A stretch of 10,924 bases of DNA from Desulfuromonadales bacterium C00003068. GTDB lineage: Bacteria; Desulfobacterota; Desulfuromonadia; Desulfuromonadales; Desulfuromonadaceae. This document shows, piece after piece, positions 6,456-10,924 of the stretch (position 1 is its first letter; each line of letters opens with the position of its first letter). The notes below the pieces were generated by a model. That model saw only the letters and a program-made list of their open reading frames with translations, ran no database searches and was not told the origin of the DNA. Location: the NCBI GenBank assembly GCA_001751155.1, contig MAXR01000206.1, positions 2,327 to 13,250 on the forward strand. Reading direction: 5' to 3'. The translations under genes were made by a program, and so were the position numbers.

Positions 6456-7902
6456 AAAAAATATTATCCTGTGTGGTGTTGGCGTGTTGGTTGTGGCTCT
6501 GTTGTGGCAAATACTGTTTGCCTCTGAAGCTGTTGAGTCGCTCGCGCAGCGACCCGTGTGGTCGCGGGTTGAATCAAGTCGCTTTGAGGTCACCGTGAAT
6601 GCTGCGGGCAGCTTGAAGGCAAAAGATCAGGCGGTGATCGTCAATACTCTTGCGGGGGTTACCACCATTTTGTCGGTGGTCGATGAAGGGGCTGAGGTTG
6701 AAAAAGGGGCACCACTCATTGAGCTAGATGCCAGTTCATTGCAGGATCAATTGGTTGAGCGGCAGATTAGTGTTCAGTCTGCACAGGCGAATTTTGTTCA
6801 GGCGCGTGAAAATTTAGAGGTGGTGAAAAGTCAGTCGCACAGTGATGTTGAATCAGCACGATTAGCGTATCAATTTGCTCAGAGTGATCTTGAAAAATAT
6901 CGCTTAGGTGAATTCCCCAATAAAAAAAAGGAGCAGCTCGCACAAATTGCTCTAGCGGAAGAGGAGTTACGTCGTGCGGAGGAGAAATTGGCGTGGTCGA
7001 AAGTGCTGTTTGAGGAAAATTTTCTTTCGCAAACAGAACTTCAAGCCGATGAGCTGGCAGCGCAGAAATCGCGCATCAATCGTGAATTGAGCCAAAGTAA
7101 TCTTGAATTATTGCTTAAATTTACCCATGTGCGTCAATTGACCGAGCTGGAAGCGCAAGTTAAAAAAACACGTATGGAATTAGGCCGCAATAAACGTAAG
7201 GCAGTGGCAACTCAGGTTCAGGCTGAATCCGAGTTGAGTTCGAAGAAAGCGCTGTTGGAGCGTGAGACGGCGAAGTTAGATAAGGTGGAATTAGCCATCG
7301 CTAAAACGGTGATTGTTGCTCCTCAAGCGGGTGTGGTGGTATATGCCAGCTCATTGCAGCGAAATTGGCGTGGCAATACCGAGCCTCTTAGCGCCGGGCA
7401 ACAAGTGCGTGAACGGCAAGAGTTAATTTACCTCCCTTCGACGGGTAAAATGGTTGCCGAAACAAAGATCCATGAATCCAATTTGGAAAAAGTGACGGAG
7501 GGGCAAGCGGCTTTAGTTTATGTTGATTCACTGCCGGGGCGTTCGTTTAAAGCGCAAGTGAGATCGGTGGCGCTGTTGCCTGATGCGATGAGCAGTTGGT
7601 TGAATCCTGATCTTAAACTCTACCGTACCGAGCTGTTGTTGCTTGACCACGATGAAGCACTACGCAGTGGCATGAATTGCCGTATCGAAATTCAGGTAGA
7701 TCAGTTTGATAAAGCGTTGGCAATTCCGGTTCAGGCCGTCGTTTTAACTCAAGGAAAGCCATTCGTTTATCGCTTACGTGATGGAGATGTGACCTTGCAA
7801 CAGGTTGAGCTGGGGCAAAGCAGTGAGAGCCGCGTCCTGATTTTATCGGGACTACAAGATGGCGATCAGGTACAGCTGAACCCACCGTTAGAGGAGGTTT
7901 GA
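6436..7902 (+). CDS. Periplasmic adaptor (membrane fusion protein) of HlyD/MacA type
   Basis: A 488-residue adaptor that should join the MacB-type permease to the TolC-like channel. An uncleaved N-terminal membrane helix (about 10-28) follows a short positively charged cytoplasmic tail (NWRNKK). The first half of a lipoyl-like domain lies at about 60-100 (TTILSVVDEGAEVEKGAPLIELD) and the second half at about 290-335 (TVIVAPQAGVVV). Between them an exceptionally charged, glutamine-rich helical hairpin spans about 103-288. Beta-barrel and membrane-proximal domains follow (AETKIHESNLEKVTEGQAA; ALAIPVQAVVLTQGKPFVY). The protein is over 100 residues longer than E. coli MacA (371 residues), most of the excess lying in the hairpin. 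ATG 6436 has GGAGG at 6419-6423, spaced somewhat long at 12 nt. The start lies inside the end of the channel gene and the stop is 3 bp from the ATPase start, so the genes are one operon. Confidence 0.9.
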   Translation: MQNWRNKKNIILCGVGVLVVALLWQILFASEAVESLAQRPVWSRVESSRFEVTVNAAGSLKAKDQAVIVNTLAGVTTILSVVDEGAEVEKGAPLIELDASSLQDQLVERQISVQSAQANFVQARENLEVVKSQSHSDVESARLAYQFAQSDLEKYRLGEFPNKKKEQLAQIALAEEELRRAEEKLAWSKVLFEENFLSQTELQADELAAQKSRINRELSQSNLELLLKFTHVRQLTELEAQVKKTRMELGRNKRKAVATQVQAESELSSKKALLERETAKLDKVELAIAKTVIVAPQAGVVVYASSLQRNWRGNTEPLSAGQQVRERQELIYLPSTGKMVAETKIHESNLEKVTEGQAALVYVDSLPGRSFKAQVRSVALLPDAMSSWLNPDLKLYRTELLLLDHDEALRSGMNCRIEIQVDQFDKALAIPVQAVVLTQGKPFVYRLRDGDVTLQQVELGQSSESRVLILSGLQDGDQVQLNPPLEEV

Positions 7903-7905
7903 GGC

Positions 7906-8652
7906 GTGGCTGCTAATGACGACGCACTGATTGTATTGCAACAGGTCAGGCGATGCTATGGCTCAGGTGATAGTCTTATCTCAGCTCTCAATGGCATTGA
8001 TTTGTCGATCGAATCAGGGAAAACGGTCGCGATTCTGGGCCGCAGTGGTTCGGGTAAGAGTACATTGCTCAATGTAATTGGTTGCCTCGACCCGATTACT
8101 GCTGGAACCTATCAGCTTCATGGTCAGGATGTGAGTGCGTTAGATGATGATGCACTGAGTGAGCTGCGCCTTGCGAGTTTTGGTTTTATTTTCCAAAGTT
8201 TTCACCTTATCCCACAATTAAACGTTCTCGAAAATATTGAACTGCCGCTGTATTATTTAGGTGTCGAAGCAAAACAGGCGCGTGAACGAGCGAAATCTCT
8301 GGCTGCGATCATGTCTCTTGATGATCGGTGGTCGCATCGTCCGTCGCAACTCTCTGGCGGTCAGCAGCAGCGGGTGGCGATAGCACGAGCTTTAGCCAAC
8401 GATCCTGCTATTTTGTTGGCCGATGAGCCGACAGGGAACCTCGATGCGGCAACGGGTGGCCAGATCTTGTCTGTTTTGCACCGTCTTGCCAATGAAGGTA
8501 AGACGGTGGTAACCGTGACTCACGATCAATCTGTGGCTTATACCATGGATCGACGACTTTATATGCTCGATGGCCGCATTGTCCGTATTGATGAGGGTCG
8601 TAACAAGACTGAGGACAGCGAGGCAAGTGTGGAGGGCAATTCTCCATGTTGA
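7906..8652 (+). CDS. ABC transporter ATP-binding protein, MacB/LolD-type
   Basis: A cytoplasmic ATPase of 248 residues that powers the adjacent permease. All nucleotide-binding motifs are intact: Walker A GRSGSGKS (45-52), Q-loop Gln97 in IFQSFHLIPQLNVLEN, signature LSGGQQQR (149-156), Walker B ILLADEP with Glu174, D-loop GNLD and switch His206 (VTHD). The NVLENIELPLYY segment is typical of the MacB/LolD/FtsE branch. Start is GTG 7906, 3 bp after the adaptor stop, with GGAGG 9 nt upstream; no in-frame ATG is available nearby. A C-terminal tail of about 20 hydrophilic residues follows the core and seems dispensable. ATPase and permease are separate polypeptides here, unlike E. coli MacB where they are fused. 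Its end overlaps the permease start by 7 bp. Substrate cannot be inferred from the ATPase. Confidence 0.93.
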   Translation: MAANDDALIVLQQVRRCYGSGDSLISALNGIDLSIESGKTVAILGRSGSGKSTLLNVIGCLDPITAGTYQLHGQDVSALDDDALSELRLASFGFIFQSFHLIPQLNVLENIELPLYYLGVEAKQARERAKSLAAIMSLDDRWSHRPSQLSGGQQQRVAIARALANDPAILLADEPTGNLDAATGGQILSVLHRLANEGKTVVTVTHDQSVAYTMDRRLYMLDGRIVRIDEGRNKTEDSEASVEGNSPC

Positions 8653-9926
8653 ACCGTTTCTTACCCTCTTTGATCTGTCGCGATATCCATTTAGGCCTGA
8701 AAAATCTTCGTCTGCATGCCATGCGTTCTTTCTTAACCATGCTCGGTATGATCTTTGGTGTCGCAAGTGTGATAGCCATGCTGGCCGTGGGTCAGGGGGC
8801 GAGCAAGGAGGCCTTAGAGCAAATTCGTCAACTCGGTAGCGATGTCGTCGTCATGGAATCGGTTAACACCGTGAGCAAAGACAACCAGCGCCAAGGGCAA
8901 AACCTTTTCAGTGTATATGGGGTTACCTATCTGGATGTGGTGCGACTTCGCGATACGATTCCGAATGTTCGCCGTATCGTGCCAGTTAAAATTCGTCATG
9001 AGCGGGTGGTGTCACAAGCGCAAGAGATTGCGGTACGGTTGGTTGGCACCACCTCGCATTGGTTTGATTTGGTTAGCAGGCCGCTGGTGGCTGGGCGACT
9101 CTTGACCCCGCTGGATGAACAGCGACGTCATGCTGTTGCTGTAATCACTGAAAAGATGGCCCAGCAGTTATTTCCACTTCAGGCGGTGTTGGGTAATTTT
9201 GTCCGTGTCGGCGGTAACGTTTATCGGGTGGTAGGGGTTATCCGTAGTGCGGAAACGGAGGGAGATAATGTGACATCGCCCGACCGTGATGCTGATATCT
9301 ATATCCCCCTTACGGTGATGCGCGAACATACGGGAGATCTGTTGGTGAGCCGCCTTTCTGGTAGTACCGTAAGGGAAAAAGTTGAGTTACACCAAGTTTT
9401 TGTTCAGATGGAATCCGAATCGGTGGTTGAAGCTGTTGCCAGCGCCATTGATCATCTTATCGGCCAATTTCATCGCAAAGAGGATGTGGCGATAAAGATT
9501 CCTCTAGTATTGTTGCGTCAGGCTGAGAAAACCCAGCGTCGCTTTAATATTGTTCTCGGTGCCATTGCAGGAATTAGCCTTCTTGTCGGCGGCATTGGTA
9601 TTATGAACATAATGTTAGCATCGGTGACGGAGCGTACCCGCGAAATTGGTATTCGCCGTGCCATCGGTGCGCGTCGCCATCAGATTGTCAGCCAATTTCT
9701 CATTGAAACCGTTGTCCTTTCGTGTAGCGGTGGTTTTCTTGGCTGCATTGTTGGTTTAATCCTCCCGTGGTCTATTTCCAAAATAACGGGATTGAGTACT
9801 GTGGTGACATCAGGTAGTCTAGTGTTGTCGCTGCTGATCAGTTTGTCCGTCGGTATTATTTTTGGACTGTATCCTGCGATTCGGGCTTCGAAGTTAGATC
9901 CAATAACGGCCCTTCGTCACGAATAA
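8646..9926 (+). CDS. MacB-type ABC transporter permease (MacB_PCD plus FtsX domains)
   Basis: An inner-membrane permease of 426 residues with the four-helix MacB topology. Helix 1 is at about 28-50 (FLTMLGMIFGVASVIAMLAVG). A large periplasmic core domain spans 51-298 and includes the family pattern AGRLLTPLDEQRRHAVAVI. Helices near 299-326, 351-376 and 388-410 form the FtsX domain, with the characteristic SVTERTREIGIRRAIGARR loop (326-344) that contacts the ATPase. Type VII ABC systems of this kind do not move substrate through the membrane; they use ATP-driven movements transmitted to the periplasm to push substrate out through a TolC channel. ATG 8646 has GGAGGG about 9 nt upstream and overlaps the ATPase stop by 7 bp (ATGTTGA), so translation is probably coupled. 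It is the last gene of the export operon; only a weak hairpin (9939-9973) lies beyond it. Confidence 0.93.
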   Translation: MLNRFLPSLICRDIHLGLKNLRLHAMRSFLTMLGMIFGVASVIAMLAVGQGASKEALEQIRQLGSDVVVMESVNTVSKDNQRQGQNLFSVYGVTYLDVVRLRDTIPNVRRIVPVKIRHERVVSQAQEIAVRLVGTTSHWFDLVSRPLVAGRLLTPLDEQRRHAVAVITEKMAQQLFPLQAVLGNFVRVGGNVYRVVGVIRSAETEGDNVTSPDRDADIYIPLTVMREHTGDLLVSRLSGSTVREKVELHQVFVQMESESVVEAVASAIDHLIGQFHRKEDVAIKIPLVLLRQAEKTQRRFNIVLGAIAGISLLVGGIGIMNIMLASVTERTREIGIRRAIGARRHQIVSQFLIETVVLSCSGGFLGCIVGLILPWSISKITGLSTVVTSGSLVLSLLISLSVGIIFGLYPAIRASKLDPITALRHE

Positions 9927-9982
9927 AATTCTGATTTAACAGCTGAGGTGTTTGAACCTGAGCCTGTAGCTGTGAAAGTATT

Positions 9983-10924
9983 ATGAAAAAACGTCATCAA
10001 GGCAGTGCACAAACTCCCTCTTTATCGCTATTTTTGCCAACCAACCGTCAGGAGATGAAGCTGCGTGGTTGGGATGAATTGGACGTGCTGTTTATCAGTG
10101 GTGATGCCTATGTTGATCATCCCGCGTTTGGCGTGCCACTGCTGGCTCGCCATCTTGAAGCTAAAGGGTTTCGTGTCGGCATCATTTCTCAACCTGATTG
10201 GAAGGATCCACACGCTCTGAAGGTGATGGGGCGGCCTCTGTTGTGTGCCGCTATCTCCGCTGGGGCGATGGATTCAATGGTGAATCATTATACCGCGGCA
10301 CGCAAAAAACGCCGCGATGATGCTTATACTCCTGGTGGTTTGAGTGGCGCACGGCCTAATCGGGCGATCATTGCTTATACCGCCGCTGTAAAAGGGGCCT
10401 TCAAGGGGCTACCGATTGTCATTGGTGGCATCGAGGCGAGTTTGCGGCGACTGGCGCACTACGATTATTGGAGCGATCAAGTTCGGCGCTCGGTATTGGT
10501 TGATAGTAAGGCTGATCTGCTGGTTTACGGCATGGGTGAAAAACCGTTGCTAGAGATTGTTTCGCGATTACATCAAGGTGAATCTATCTCTCAGCTTAGC
10601 GATATTCGCGGTACGGCATGGTTGAGTAGCAGTCAACCTTCAGGGTTTCTTTTGCCCACTTTTGAACAGGTTCAGAATGATACACAGAGTTATGCACAGG
10701 GGTTTGCTGCCACCGATAAACACCGCAACCATACGTTAATACAGGGACATTCGAGCCGTTTTGTTGTCGTTAATCCACAGTCGGCGGGGTTGAGTGAAAC
10801 CGAATTGGATGAACTGTATGCGTTACCGTTTACCCGGCGGCCACACCCTAGTTATAGTGAAAAAATAACCGCCTTTGAGCAGATTCGTTGGTCGGTTACC
10901 AGTCATCGCGGCTGTCAGGGGGGC
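9983..10924 (+). CDS. YgiQ-family radical SAM protein, N-terminal part (cut by window edge)
   Basis: An open frame of 314 codons running off the window without a stop. It matches the N-terminal UPF0313 region of YgiQ-type radical SAM proteins: SLFLPTNRQEMKLRGWDELDV at the start, FISGDAYVDHPAFG (37-50), GLSGARPNRAIIAYT, IVIGGIEASLRRLAHYDYW (145-163), and PFTRRPHPSY leading into SVTSHRGC. Cys311 in RGCQGG is the first ligand of the CxxxCxxC cluster motif, and the window ends just before the second cysteine. The reaction of this family is not established; a 4Fe-4S cluster and S-adenosylmethionine are expected. ATG 9983 begins 56 bp after the permease stop with a weak purine stretch (TGAAAG) upstream. 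Without a clear terminator it might be co-transcribed with the export operon, but nothing links the functions. The full family length is around 600-700 residues. Confidence 0.9.
   Translation, partial: MKKRHQGSAQTPSLSLFLPTNRQEMKLRGWDELDVLFISGDAYVDHPAFGVPLLARHLEAKGFRVGIISQPDWKDPHALKVMGRPLLCAAISAGAMDSMVNHYTAARKKRRDDAYTPGGLSGARPNRAIIAYTAAVKGAFKGLPIVIGGIEASLRRLAHYDYWSDQVRRSVLVDSKADLLVYGMGEKPLLEIVSRLHQGESISQLSDIRGTAWLSSSQPSGFLLPTFEQVQNDTQSYAQGFAATDKHRNHTLIQGHSSRFVVVNPQSAGLSETELDELYALPFTRRPHPSYSEKITAFEQIRWSVTSHRGCQGG

Noticed and set aside
8392..8839. Several overlapping open frames on both strands across the ATPase-permease junction
   Set aside because: They are shadows of the two strongly conserved ABC genes, whose motifs are complete and whose 7-bp overlap explains the junction.
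9939..9973. Terminator after the MacB-type permease gene
   Set aside because: ACAGCT (9939-9944) pairs with AGCTGT (9968-9973) and a short inner AGGT/ACCT pair exists, but the stem is interrupted and no T-run follows, so I do not list it.
1..10924. CRISPR array, tRNA, rRNA, transposase or phage genes
   Set aside because: No regularly spaced repeats, cloverleaf-like sequences, rRNA segments or mobile-element proteins were recognised in either strand by eye; weak RNA genes could be missed without a covariance search.

Overview
The window is 10.9 kb of a Gram-negative bacterial chromosome. The evidence for Gram-negative is a TolC-type outer-membrane lipoprotein with a HlyD/MacA-type adaptor and a MacB-type ABC transporter, and a membrane GGDEF enzyme. 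Base composition is moderate, visibly more AT-rich between about 800 and 3400. A YgiQ-type radical SAM gene, a thioredoxin-type ArsC and a palindromic intergenic element beside hemC would suit a Desulfuromonadales-like anaerobe (Desulfobacterota), but a gammaproteobacterium cannot be excluded. The assignment is inference only.

Left part (1-2510, + strand): the 3' end of a gene whose product ends like a fibronectin type III domain, overlapping by four bases (ATGA) a complete arsenate reductase gene (arsC). A gap of about 270 bp with a possible promoter precedes a membrane-anchored diguanylate cyclase that has an extracytoplasmic sensor region. It ends at an 18-bp perfect hairpin shared with the converging gene.

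Middle part (2577-4651, - strand): an inositol-monophosphatase-family gene, then hemC (porphobilinogen deaminase). Each is followed by a copy of the same hairpin family, so the phosphatase gene is bracketed by two related hairpins. The hemC leader contains an imperfect palindrome of about 120 bp bounded by exact 21-bp direct repeats. It resembles a small non-coding mobile element lodged between a predicted promoter and the ribosome binding site.

Right part (4770-9926, + strand): a compact four-gene operon encoding a complete tripartite export system, in the order outer-membrane lipoprotein, periplasmic adaptor, ABC ATPase, MacB-type permease. The genes overlap or lie 3 bp apart. Together they would couple cytoplasmic ATP hydrolysis to expulsion of a substrate across the outer membrane. 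The substrate is not visible in the sequence; the divergent hemC neighbour makes tetrapyrroles one testable idea. After 56 bp comes the start of a YgiQ-family radical SAM gene, cut off by the window edge inside its iron-sulfur cluster motif.

No tRNA, rRNA, CRISPR array, transposase or phage gene was seen. The most unusual items are the palindrome in the hemC leader and the paired hairpins around the phosphatase gene; the protein-coding genes all belong to known families.
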